The notes beneath the pieces are model-generated. The model made no database searches. It had not been told where the DNA came from and saw nothing but the letters and a program-made list of their open reading frames with translations. The translations under genes and the position numbers were made by a program. Source: Scilla litardierei (lineage: Eukaryota > Streptophyta > Magnoliopsida > Asparagales > Asparagaceae). Taken from it: DNA of 64,000 nucleotides. Positions 20,868 through 32,046 of this stretch are shown piece after piece. The stretch covers positions 321,100,452 through 321,164,451 of the forward strand of contig CM061141.1 in NCBI GenBank assembly GCA_030789695.1, in the 5' to 3' direction. Positions within the stretch are counted from its first letter, which is position 1. Every line of letters begins with the position of its first letter.

Positions 20868-23639
20868 TCACGGTGGCTGATACGGGTGATGCCCAAATTT
20901 CGGCATCTCTTCCTCATTGGAGCTGAAGGCGCTTGGAGTAGTCAGCGGCTGGAAAAATACTTGCTCGACTACCCTCCCCTTGTTCTTGGGATCCGGGGGC
21001 TTTTCCTTGGTGTTGGCGGTTCCCGCCATCTTCTTCAGGATCCGGACCTCGTCTTTAGTGAGGTCCGTGGGCTCTTTCCCCGTTCTCCTCACAGGAGGAG
21101 CCTTGGGGAACCCGGGGGGGGGGGGTCGTTCTTGCTGCACCCGGTTTTCCAGCAGCTTCTTTGTACTTGGGGCAGTCTCCATCTTCTGAATCCCCCAAGT
21201 CATCGGGGGGGGGGGGGGGGGGGGGTTTCTCAGGAGAATCTCCCAGGAGCTCTCCTCTGCAGCTTTTTCTTCCTCTATCTCAAGCAAATTGCACCGAAGG
21301 TCATCAGGGGGATCGGGGTGCTTCATGGACAACCCCAGATCAAACTCAACTTTCTCTCCGCTGACGTTCAAAGAGAGTTTTCCGTTCTTCACATCTATTA
21401 GAACGCCAGCAGTGGCCATGAAAGGCCGTCCCAGGATAATGGGGGTGTGTGCATCTTCGGGCATGTCTATGACTACAAAGTCCACAGGCACATGCACCCC
21501 TCTCACATTTACGGGGAGGTCATCAACAACTCCCACTGGATATTTGACCGACCGGTTAGCTAGTTGTAGGGTCATACCGGTGGGCTCCAAATTACCCATT
21601 CCTATCCTTCTATACATCGACAAGGGCATCAAGCTAACACTCGCTCCTAGATCGACGAGTGCACGATGAATCTTCACAGCCCCGATCGTGCAAGGAATAG
21701 AGAAGCTCCCCGGGTCCTTGAGTTTCGGTGGGTTTGCCCTCTGAATAAGAGCGCTACATTCCGCCGTCAGCACTATTTTCTCCTTTCTTGACCCTCTGGT
21801 CACCAAATATTTCAAGAATTTTGCATAGGAGGGGATTGTTTCGATTGCTTCTAAGAAGGGGATTTGCAGGCTTAGGTCCTTGACCATGGCGAAGAACTTG
21901 TCATATTTCTCATCAATTTTTGCCTGAGCCAACCGTTGTGGAAATGGCACAACGGGTTTATACACTTTCGGGCTCTCTTCCTCCTCCTTCTTCTCTTCTT
22001 CAGACACTCCCTCCGGAGTCATGGGATTTGATGATGAAGCACCGGCGTTATTTGATTTTTCGGTCGGGCTCTCAACGACCAATGGTGCTTCCGGGTTGCT
22101 AGGGGGCACTCTAGTAGGAATTTGTGTCCCGCTTCTCAGAACGATAGCGGACACATTCGCGTGCTCGTGCACGAGTGCCGATGTTTGGGTTGCCCCCCTC
22201 GGGTTCACCTCCGGTTGTGGCGGCAATTGGTTTTGTGACCTTGCAAGGTTCACCACTTGTAACCCCAGCTGGGTTACTTGGTCCGTGAGGGTCCGCTGAC
22301 CCATTTCCAGCTTTTGGTTGATCCTCTCCTGGTTGGTAATATATTGAGTCAAGAGAGACTCAACCGGAGAGACGGCCCTCTGTTGGCCATACTGCTGCTG
22401 CTGCTGGAACGTCTGCTGATTCCTGGGGGCGTAAGATTGTTGCTGAGGTTGTTGCTGAAAGGGTTGCTGCTGAAATGGTTGCTACTGAACCTGATTCTGT
22501 TGTGGCCTAGCCGGCTGATAAGTTTGTTGCTGCGGCTGCTGAGGCGGTGAGGGCTGAAATGGTGGCTGGTAACTGAAGTTAGGGTGGTTCCGGTTGTTTG
22601 GAGAGTAGGCCGGGTTGGAATTTGTCCTTGGCGGATACGGCGCATTTCCCGTGGGGTTGTAAAATAGTGCGCTCGCCTGATCCAACGGTGGTGAGATGTC
22701 ACCACCGTCGAATTCCCCAAAGAATTCAGACTCAACCGCAGAAATTTGTTGTGTACCGGCCCCACCGGCTCCTACCATTAGTGCGGAGATCTGGGTCGAA
22801 AGCAATTCGAACTTGCTTGAAAGTTTGTCGACGTCCTCGACTCTGTGTATACCCCCGGATCTTGGTGTGGCTCTCTCGTCACACCACCGCTCATTGTTGG
22901 ATGCCATATTTTCCAGAATATGCCCGGCATCCTCCTCGCTTCTAGACATGAAGGAACCCCCAGCTGCGGCGTCCATAGAAGATTTCAGGTCATCCCTCAA
23001 CCCATTATAGAATAGATTAATAATCTGCCACTTCGGAAGCTCATGGTGAGGGCATCTTCTTTGCATCTCTTTATATCTCGTCCAAGCTTCATGCAAGGAC
23101 TCGTGGCTGGCCTGGGAGAAGGAGGAGATCTCACTCCTCAACTTCATGGTCTTCCCCGGAGGAAAGAACTTCGTCAGAAAAGCATTGGAGAGCTTCTCCC
23201 AGGTGTTGAAAGTGTTGGGGTCCTTCCCCCTTAGCCATTGCTTGGCTTTGTCTCACAAAGAGAAGGGGAACAGCTTCAGACGGATAGCCTCTGTAGTGAC
23301 ACCATTAATCCGGAAGGTGTCACACTTCTCCAAGAAGGAGTCCAGGTGCTCGATCGGGCTCTCCATGGGCGCACCCACAAACTGGTCCTGCTGGATCCAT
23401 GTCACTAGAGACGGCTTCAGCTCAAAGCTTTGGGCCGCAATAGCTGGAGATCGGATGGCGGAAGTTGACTCGATGGATGGCATCGAGTACTCCAGCAGAG
23501 ACTTGTGAGGTGGGGTGTTCTCCTCCATGGATTCAGGATCTTCTCTTCTTCGCTTCTCGGCGGCCAAACGCCTAATGGTGGCGTTAATCTCTGGATCGAG
23601 GGGAATCAAGTCGTCAAGACTCCTTGAACTCATGCGCAT
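20868..23639 (-). pseudogene. Element A gag-protease polyprotein with two in-frame stops
   Basis: A single reading frame of about 923 codons runs from ATG 23639 (another ATG at 23633) to TGA at 20868. Residues 100-220 form a retrotransposon gag domain (LKLFPFSL, W.KLSNAFLTKFFPPGKT, SFSQ..ESLHEAWTRYK, F.NGL). Then come a Q/P-rich segment and a retropepsin-like domain with the active-site triplet DLGA at D663 and the flap/end motif IILGRPFMATAGV. A proline-rich tail follows, partly encoded by a run of 21 G on the plus strand (21205-21225). The stops are TGA at codon 129 (23253-23255) and TAG at codon 386 (22482-22484); both fit C-to-T change. The TAG sits at the gag/protease join in a TAG-CAA-CCA context. 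No RT follows. There is no frameshift. Confidence 0.9.
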
Positions 23640-23820
23640 GAAAAACAACAAACACCCGTGAAGCGACAAGTGGGAAAGAAGCGAAACAGATAAAATAAGA
23701 AATAAAAATAAGAAAAATAAAAAAAGAAAAAGAAAAAGGAGAATGCGAAAACTATCGCGAGGTAGGGATATGAGCTAGACACGAGGGTTCAAGAGATCCT
23801 AAAATAACAAGCACGTTGCC

Positions 23821-23838
23821 TCCCCGGCAACGGCGCCA
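23821..23838 (-). other. Primer-binding site, tRNA-Asp
   Basis: TGGCGCCGTTGCCGGGGA on minus is complementary to the 3' end of plant tRNA-Asp as used by Tat/Athila elements. It lies 6 nt after the 5' LTR end (CGGTCA). Confidence 0.9.
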
Positions 23839-23844
23839 TAAACT

Positions 23845-25403
23845 TGACCGGCGCCCCGCTCGAGTCGCGGCGGCGCGGTGTCGTTTACCGCAAGTTTCAC
23901 GGTTAGTGTAGGGTGCGGGAATATCGAACTCAGGGAGGCGAGGTTGTGCTTGGGTCAGGTAGGATCTAAATCACCCCGAGGGGCGAGCTAGCCCGAATCG
24001 GTGAATGGTTGTCACGAAAGGAAATAAATGGGTATGAACAACAAGAAAGAAAACCCGGGACTTTGGTTTCCTACCCGACGAGAGACTCTCACCGATGCGG
24101 CCTACGGGTATGGATAGCGATCAGGATTAGGGTCTAATGGTGAGACGTTGCCTCTGAAAGTGGTACCGGCGTCCCATGGGCCCGATATTCCGGTCGGTGC
24201 CCAGGATGATACACCGGACTTCCCGGATTCGATCAGTGGGCACTCCCGTGTCCATTAACACTGATCGATCCCGGGAGCACTAAGCCCGCAACGATATCTC
24301 CCAACGTCTCATCCTGCCGCTCCCGCGTGCAAGGATTCGGCGTCTACGCTAAGGGTGTGAGCTATGGCTAGGGAGTCAACCGCCAAGTTTATTCCCCCTT
24401 GGCCCAACGGTCAAAGGCGGTCTTTTTCCCGCCGATGACAATGAAACACCCCGCGTAACCGTTAGATTCCTACTCCCTATCGATTTCCTAACCCTATGGA
24501 CACATCGGGAAGAGCCCCCGAAGGGGTTTCCACCAAAATCCCAGATTTGGGAACTACTCACAAAAATTCATGAAAAAGCGATCTAAATGAAATTTAACCG
24601 TTGGAATCATAATCGGACAATTGCAATGCGGAAGTAATAGAGTAGTAAAGACAATACTAAAATTTTAGAAAGATCTGAAAACTTACAAAAGAGTAACAAT
24701 TACAGCCGTCACAAGGAAATAAAACAGTAGAAAAAATAACAGCTCTCGTTTCTGGAACCCTAGGGGTTCTATTTATAGACCGTCGCATCAACCGATCGGT
24801 TGACAAGTCAACCGATCGGTTGAACCGTTACAAAATAATAACAGAAAACGGCGAGCTTTCACCCGATCACATGAACCGGTCGGGTGAGTTCTTGAGTGAC
24901 CGGTTGGATCTTGGAGCAGTCAGGTGAATCGATCGGGTCGACGTCCGTGTCTTCAGCTCTTCTTCTTCAGCTACAGATGAACCGATCGGGTGAGAGTCAC
25001 CCGATCGGTTGGCATTTTGCTTCGAGAAAACAGAGAACAGCCCCCACTGAACCGGTCTGCGAACCGGTCGGGTGGCTTCTTTGTGAGCTGCGGCAGAGAC
25101 CGGGTGGTGCACGCGTGCATCACCCGATCAGTTGGAGATGCCCAACCGACCGGGTGAGGGGCTGAAAGATGAATTCTTTGGCGTTTGACCCCCTGGATCA
25201 CGCGTGACTTCTCCCGTTGCTCCGGGGACTTGGGATATCATCGTTAAACGTCCCCTACGTGGTCAATCCCCTGCAATCATGGAAAAACAAAGAAAAGTGA
25301 AAGAAAACGAGAAAATACACGAAAACAAATAAGAGACGGCGGAAAAACACGGAGAAACACAAAAGAAAACGTGCGTGAATATATGAAATATAAACGCACG
25401 TCA
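23845..25403 (-). repeat. Element A 5' LTR
   Basis: It has the same length as the 3' LTR, with about 21 substitutions and the same array (24788-25163) and TATA (24770-24778). It is followed on + by TSD CTTTA. Confidence 0.95.
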
Positions 25404-25608
25404 CTTTATCATCAACACCGACATCCATCACCATTGTCATTACATCACACCATGACCATCTCCACCAATAAACCTTCATAGTTGAGCCAACCTAAGATAG
25501 ATTGGAGCCGATACCACCTCCTTGTGGGTACAATATCCGCTTGCCACTAGACTGTGCGCTTGCAGTAAAACTACATCCTTCTCCGGGCGTATATCTGGAG
25601 AGCGATCA
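25404..25608 (+). repeat. Element D 5' LTR, last part
   Basis: It ends GCGATCA at 25608, then a 6-nt spacer and the primer site. The U5-like block CGCTTGCCACTAGACTG is typical of Tat/Athila LTR ends. Confidence 0.65.
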
Positions 25609-25614
25609 AGCTTT

Positions 25615-25632
25615 TGGCGCTGTTGTCGCGGA
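25615..25632 (+). other. Element D primer-binding site, decayed tRNA-Asp type
   Basis: TGGCGCTGTTGTCGCGGA matches the tRNA-Asp site of element A at 15 of 18 positions. The spacer from the LTR end is also 6 nt. This fixes D as a plus-strand element. Confidence 0.8.
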
Positions 25633-25813
25633 GTTGTTTCCCATTGGGTGCCAGTTTATCACAATTAGGTTGATTAGACTACGAAAAAACACACATTTGA
25701 AAAATAAAAAAATTAACAAAAATTTTCACCCTCGCCACCTTTATTATCATTTTTATATTCTTTTGTGCCACTGATATTTTGCTTCAGGTATTTATCTTTG
25801 TTGATCAGGTGTT

Positions 25814-26971
25814 ATGGGTGATATTATGTAGACCACAGATTTTGATGCGTTCCTAGATGGGATTCTTGCACGATAGGTTGATGGAGAAATTGAGTCATAT
25901 GAGCTGCCAGAGGAGGACACATTTCAGAACTTATTGGAAGGCCTTTGGAGTCAGTGAGGTTCACCGGTTCAGAGAGCATTACAGCCGGTGATGTATTTGA
26001 GCTACGATTTACAGATTTTGTTATGAACCATGTTTCAGCTACAGGAACAATCGAGGAAGATGTCCATGTCAGTCTTGAGGAGGATAGACTATATTTTTGG
26101 ATTGATTGCAGACATTCTCCTCCACATGATACATCCTCATAAGTTGATAGTTGATAAGAAGGCAAAAGAGCCAGCAGCCAGCATCACCATTCCAGAGAGA
26201 GCCTACATTGATAGTTGATAAGAAGGCAAAAGAGCACCCTGTCGAGCCAGTGCATATTGATGAGGAGGCCTCACATGCAGAGCCAGAGAATAACATTGAG
26301 GAGGCAGCACTTTGGGACGAGGATAACTTCATTCTGATAAATCCACAGTCTTTCTCACCTGTAGTTGAGTTTCTGCAGCCACCTCTACCTTCCACTGAGA
26401 TCCACCTGAGGAGCATTCACCAGAGCTTACTGCTCCCACTCAGGGAGATATTTTTACCCATTCCATTTGTGAATCATGTATTCCATTTGATATTTATTTT
26501 GATTCAGATATTTTTGACATGTCGTACCTTTTGCAGCACACATACGATTATGGACTGGAGGTATGCTTGGACGTGTCACAGCTTGACAAACCTGTCGAGG
26601 AGGTCCACACATATGATCCGAAGTAACCTGAGCAGCTGAGAGAGGACACCAGGGAGATAGATGTCACAACACAAGAGGATATTGAATTATTTCCAGGGAA
26701 GTATCGTCCACCACTATTTATTTCATGTATTTCTATAGACGACCCTCTTTGGAATACTTTTATTATGAGGGTAATTTTTTTTCAGCGAACTGATGCATCC
26801 TATTCTCTACAGGGTATAGGTGGAGTCCTTGTAGGAATGCTGGAGTTTGTTGGTGTTCGTGGAGGTACGCATCTGGCGGATCCATGGAAAGTGCAGTTGG
26901 AACAGTTACCTGCACAGCTAAAGATTTTGTATCTACCATTTGAATCAGGTGATACCAATCCAGTAGTGTAG
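25814..26971 (+). pseudogene. Element D single ORF, acidic protein of unknown function, decayed
   Basis: From ATG 25814 the frame reads TTDFDAFLDGIL, ESYELPEEDTFQNLLEGLW with stops (TAG, TAG, TGA). It shifts to VRFTGSESITAGDVFELRFT, RLYFWIDCRHSPPHD, then DKKAKE..HIDEEASHAEPEN, FDIYFDSDIFDMSYLLQHT, LFPGKYRPPLFIS, and ends DPWKVQLEQLPAQLKILYLPF near 26971. A 29-bp stretch with GTTGATAAGAAGGCAAAAGAG is duplicated (26140-26168, 26206-26234). Composition is strongly acidic. The last segment vaguely recalls the linker before RT in Athila-type pol, but no RT follows. I do not recognise the family. It is the only coding region of D between primer site and PPT. Confidence 0.5.
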
Positions 26972-27403
26972 CAATAGTGTAAAATTTTATGCATTCAATA
27001 ATATCGAATCCTCTCGACAGCGAGAGGACTGTATAGGTTTACTGCTTCCTTAGTTAGTTAGAATAAATTCACCGCAATGTCGGCAACAATAATCTTTTTA
27101 CACCCAACCCTATTATATGCTATTGATTGCCATCTTATTCACATTTATATATGTGTCAACCTTTTTCTTACCACCCATCGAGTACTTCTTTCATGATAAA
27201 CGTACTTTCTTATTCATTTGACTTGATCACGCTATGCAAAGTCGTGATTTTATTGATCGAGTCAATGAATAGGATTGTTTGGTTTAGCTTAGGGGAAGGT
27301 GCTCTCATGCATCATTGCATGTGCATGTAGTTGCATTAGGATTTCATGTCATTCATGTCATCATATTTCACTCACCCCATATCTTTTATCATGTAAGGGA
27401 CTC
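26972..27403 (+). other. Element D interior, non-coding, with an 8-bp hairpin
   Basis: A perfect stem TCCTCTCG/CGAGAGGA with loop ACAG lies at 27009-27028, 38 bp after the ORF. Otherwise nothing is recognised up to the SIRE LTR. Confidence 0.6.
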
Positions 27404-29409
27404 TGCGGGGCTACACACACACACTAGAGGGGGGTGAATAGTGTAATGGCAAGCAAAGTGCTTCATTAAAAGTTACTAAACTTAAAGCACAATAAGTAGC
27501 GGAAAATAAATAGAGTGCTCAACAACAACAATCGCAAATACAAGGATTTTACCTTGGTTCTCCAAAACTTGGGTACGTCCAGCCACACCAATATTCACTA
27601 TAATTCCCACAAAGAGAAGTGAATACAAGCTCACACAGAGATACTTCACATAGAGGATTTTGGATTCCCACAAAGAGATATCCTTACTCTCACACTGAGA
27701 GACCTCACACAGAGGATTTGGATTCTCAGACAGAGTTATCCTTACTCTCACACAGAGAACCCTCACACAGAGGATTTTGTTCTTTCATACAGAAAGATCC
27801 AAACTCTCACAAAGAGAGTAACTCCCACAAAGAGAGTAGCTAATTCACACAAAGAGAATTAGGGGTATCACAAAGGTGAAACGAAATAACACTTACCTAT
27901 GCCTTGATATGATCTTACCAATGCGATGAAGAAGACATGCAAGTGAAACTCAAGTGCTTGAGATGAGGCTTTGATTGCACTTGATGATCTTTCTCTCTTC
28001 TAGAAATGGATCCTAACACTTCTCACTTAAGTGTATGAAATGAAGAGAAGAAAGATGTTCTCTAAGAAAATGAATGAGATTGAAATACATTGGAAAAATT
28101 CCCTAGAGCTTAGATGCTATAGCATAAGATTGAAGCTCTAATGAGGGAAATGGGAGAGATTAGGAGTGGCTATTGATTCTCAAAGATATTCAATATTAAC
28201 CAAAAGTTCTAAATGAACTAAGCCATCTCCTATAAATAGGAAGCCAAGAAGAGCCCATAAAACCAGCCAAAACCCCAATTGGAAGAAATCTGCAACGACT
28301 AGATTTTGGCATTTTACGACACAGACAGTCGACTGCTGAACAAGTGACAGTCGACTGTTCAACGGCTAGAAAAATCCCAACGACTATAATCTGAGCCAGG
28401 ACGGTCAACTGTAGAAGACTACACATGCGATTGAAAAACAAATAATCGACTGTATAACCTTCATCAGGCGACTGCTGTAGGGATGGAAATAAAACAGAGA
28501 GAGATGCATATTGCGCACTTATGCCTTTCAGAAGACTGATGGCCATTTCACAGGCGACTGTAAATATATAGGCGACTGTAAAAACTTCATCAGTCGACTT
28601 TCTTGCAAATTGGGATGAAGCCTAGAAAATCCAAGATGCGCACAGTCGACTGTCGACCAAGTCACATGCGACTGTAGAAACACATGCGACTGTAAATTGA
28701 ACATCAGTCGACTGATGCGAAAAGCTCAAGAAGAGTCGATAAAAATGTTGACTTGAGCTATGCACTACAGTCGACTGTAGAATGCTCTACAGGTGCCTGG
28801 AATTACCAGTCGAATGTAAAACTTTCATCAGACGACTGTTGGAGAGCCAAAGACTCCAATTGAGTCTTTGGACAAGATGAACCTATTGGGTTGGATTCTA
28901 TGATAATCTTAAGGCTCACTAAGATGGTTAAATGCATATGCATGAGAGTATGACCATCTATCAAGGCATTACAATAATCATAGACTTAAAAAGAGAAATA
29001 CAAGTAATTGAAATTACATGGACCACATATTGCATCTCCTAGAGTCTAAGTCTTCAAGCTCACGATACCTTGATGCTCCCAATCATCTCCAAGATTTGGC
29101 ACCCCTTAATGAGCTTCCCTTCATCAAGCTCCAAGCTTTGTCAATGGTCCTCTAGATGTCCATCCATCATCATGCTCCAAGCTTTGGTTATATTAGATGA
29201 TCTTCATGACTTCATTCAAGCTTGAGCACACCATCACTCTTGGAGGCCTTTAAGATATCCCTTGTAATATCCTCCAAGCATTATGCCTTGGCTCATCAAC
29301 ATATAACCATTAAGATAAACTGAGACTAAACCATAAGATTGATTAGCATACTAACGTAATGTATTGATCATCATCAAAACAACGTTAGTCTTGAACCCAA
29401 GAACTAACA
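27404..29409 (-). repeat. SIRE-like solo LTR inserted in element D
   Basis: On minus it starts TGTTAGTTCTTGGG (29409), then TTTTGATGATGATCAA, U3 with a GTCGAC/GCGACTG palindrome array (28325-28850), and TATA on both strands at 28231-28238 (CTCCTATAAATAGG). A hairpin-array leader (27601-27865), the GGACGTACCCAAGTTTTGG block (27565-27585) and CACCCCCCTCTAG near the end follow. No internal SIRE sequence adjoins it and element D resumes at both sides. A clean 5-bp TSD was not seen (GACTC left, TATCG right). Confidence 0.7.
27601..27865 (-). repeat. Hairpin array in SIRE LTR leader, second copy
   Basis: Read on + the units are stem-loops with loops ACAAA, ACACA, ACACT, AGACA and ATACA (TTTGT, TGTGT and similar on the sense strand). 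Stems differ: CCTC/GAGG twice, TCTTTC/GAAAGA, ACTCTC/GAGAGT, and TAATTC/GAATTA with a longer loop. It is the same architecture as 10390-10585. Confidence 0.7.
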
Positions 29410-30977
29410 TATCGTTGCTCCTCATTATTCCTTTTTATGATCACTTTGAGGACAATGTGTCGTTTAAGCTTGTGGAAGTGCATTTCCATGCCGTCTAATT
29501 ACATTAATTGCATTTTTACTTTATTCTTAGGTTTTTTTAAAAATTTCAAATTTTTGCATCATTTTTTTCGATTTTTCCATCTTATTTTCCTTTTATGTGT
29601 GTACATGCAGCATATTGTGTGCTTGTTTTTCTTTTCTTTCTTTTCTTTTATTTTTATCTCTCCATTGTCTTTTCTTTCTTTTGCTAGGTGAATTCTCTAT
29701 GATGTTATATCTTATGCGTTCACCGATTTCACAATGCTTATTTTCCATGCCATGCTACTTAGAGAATTTCATAATCTTACTCTTTATAAGTGATTGCGAT
29801 AAATTTCTTTTGATGATCTCTTTAATGCAAATGCATGAAGCTTATTGAAACTGAATGTGTAGAGTAGTGTTTAGTATGCTTTCATTGGAAATACACCAAG
29901 ATTCACTCTTCCCTAGCATAACTAAATCCATGCTATTGTTTCTTATTCATAATTCTTATTGCATGCTTGATTTGTGAAAAATTTGATTGCTTGACTTCAC
30001 TACTTATTGATAGGACTATGAATACACATGCTTACTAATGAGTTTAGTTGATGTATTATCTTACCAAACTGTTCGTGTACACGTTTGAGTGAACCGAGAA
30101 TTATATCTATTCATTCTCCACATATATCTTATATTCTCTACATATCTCTTGATTCTCCACCCTAATGCTATTTTTATCACATCCATTCCCAAAATTCTCT
30201 ACAAATACAAAGGTTGCTCCAAAACGATCAAAAGAGTCAAAAACAAGCTAAAGAGCCAAAAGGGGGCCAAAAATCAAAGATACAATTTCTATTGCTCCTA
30301 CAAAAAAAATAAACAAAGTCCAAAATTCAAAGAAAAAGCTCAATTTTCATCTCTTGGAACCTATACATATGCTTTGGGAAAACCAAAACAAAATTCCAAA
30401 TCCACAAAAATTCCTTGGATGTGATACACCAATTCAAGCTTGGGGTGAGAAATCTTTTGACCAAATGAGTGAGTATGACATTAGAGTGGAGTTGCGCACA
30501 AACGGGAAAGTTTGATAATCTTGAAACTTAACAAAACAGTTGAGTTGCGGGGATTTCCTATGATCTGTCGTATGAGTATGTCTTGATTTTTATTCTATTC
30601 TATATTGTATGCCTTGTGTGAAATTTCTACGCTTCAGTTATAGCTTTGGATTTAAAAGTGTGTTGCCTATGTCATGTATATTCGATGCTATGAAACATAT
30701 GATATGGATATAGGCTAAATGCATGAATACTTAAGAGATCCCATCTATTCGATCTTAAACTCTCAAGGACTTCATTTATATAAGATATGAAATCTCTGTG
30801 GTTGCATGCGACTTATTTTCTAAGTCATTGTGATATGTGGTGAATAACATGAGATCTGAGGGGATAATCTAGCAACCCTCTCTTCTTTGCGTTCTTTTCC
30901 ATTTTAATATTTTCGTTCCCTGGTGAACTTTCTATTCGTCTTCCTCGAGGACGAGTAAGAGGTAACCTTGAGGGATT
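29410..30977 (+). other. Element D 3' untranslated region and PPT
   Basis: It is non-coding. TTTGAGGACAATGTGTCGTTTAAG (29446-29470) resembles the block after integrase in element E (50068-50095, AAGGACAATGTTTATTTTAAG). GTCTTCCTCGAGGACGAG lies at 30939-30957, and the PPT TTGAGGGATT at 30968-30977 abuts the LTR. Confidence 0.7.
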
Positions 30978-32046
30978 TGGATATGCATGTATTTTACACA
31001 TTTATTCTCACACATTCATATCATGTTTCACCCTCCAAATCCCAATTTTATATGATTTTCGATGAATATTTGGAACTATTTAACTTTCGGAGCGTTTATG
31101 TTGATTTCAGGGAATTTGGAGTGAATTGGAGCGATACGGTGCAATCTGAAGATGAAGCCATAATTGATGATGCAAGACAATCAAGAATACCCTTGGATAT
31201 GAGTTGGGAGTGCCAAAAGTCAAGGAAGAAAGATCTATGAAAGTTGGAGCAAAGAAGAAGAAGAAATAAAGCCAAAACGCATGGAACACCAAAGATTTAC
31301 GCACTACATCCACATTGTTTTGATTTTTGCTACAATTACAAAGGCCATCTCGACCTGGTAATATTTTTTTTAATCATAGTATACTTCATCACGGTTTCAA
31401 CACCGCCAAGAACGCACCAAACAGAGGTCGGATGAATTTTCTAGAATTTCTACAAGATTGGGTAGCAGTGTTGGAATTTGCGTATCAGTGTCACTCGACC
31501 GAGTGAGATCCCACTCGGCCAAGTGACCAAAAAAATAAACTGTTGATTTTTGCAGTTTCTACAGGAGATCCCACTCGACCAAGTGACATTTTCACTCGGC
31601 TGAGTGCGCTGGCAACCAGAAATCTAAAAATCTTTTACAACTGGGGTTCTGGGTATTTTGGTCCACTTTTTCTTAAGGATTTAGGGCACATATAAATAGA
31701 ACTTTGTAGCCGTCATTGAGGGGGAGTTCCTATTATTATTATTGGAGACTTTTTAAGAGGTTAGGCCATGCCCTAGGCCCTCTCTTGGATCTAAAAGCTT
31801 GTATTCGGATTGGATTTCTTCATGAAAGCTAAGTATATTTGTTATTGTTATTTGAATCATTGATTTGATATATTTTTACATGCAAGCAATGTTTCATATT
31901 GATTTCTATATCATTATTGCTATGCTTGGTTGATCTGTGTTCTAGGGAAAATGATGAACTCTATGGATCTAAGGTTTGATATGTGAAATTTATGGAAAAC
32001 TCATGTAGCTAAACTTGTTAAAGGGTTAGATTGCGATTAATTTACT
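30978..32046 (+). repeat. Element D 3' LTR, truncated
   Basis: It starts TGGATATGCATG and is collinear with 12774-13830. It has the same array (31490-31612, three good CACTCG...GAGTG copies with point changes) and TATA (31691-31698). It stops at TTTACTACGG (32046), where unrelated sequence begins, so its end has been lost to another insertion or deletion. Confidence 0.8.

Larger units (their letters stand above)
16322..25403 (-). mobile_element. Element A: complete non-autonomous gypsy LTR retrotransposon with gag-protease only
   Basis: Two direct LTRs of exactly 1559 bp (16322-17880 and 23845-25403) enclose 5964 bp, with a perfect 5-bp duplication CTTTA at 16317-16321 and 25404-25408. On the minus strand the order is 5' LTR, tRNA-Asp primer site, gag-protease frame, a conserved GCGCTT..TGGGAGGCAACCC block, palindrome array plus TATA, a short accessory ORF, a 3' UTR of about 1.7 kb, PPT and 3' LTR. 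No RT, RNase H or integrase is present. By eye the LTRs differ at about 21 sites (1.3%), mostly transitions and no indels, so the insertion is fairly recent. Confidence 0.95.

Noticed and set aside
27399..29414. TSD for the SIRE-like solo LTR
   Set aside because: The flanks GACTC and TATCG do not match, so one border may be misplaced or the LTR rearranged.
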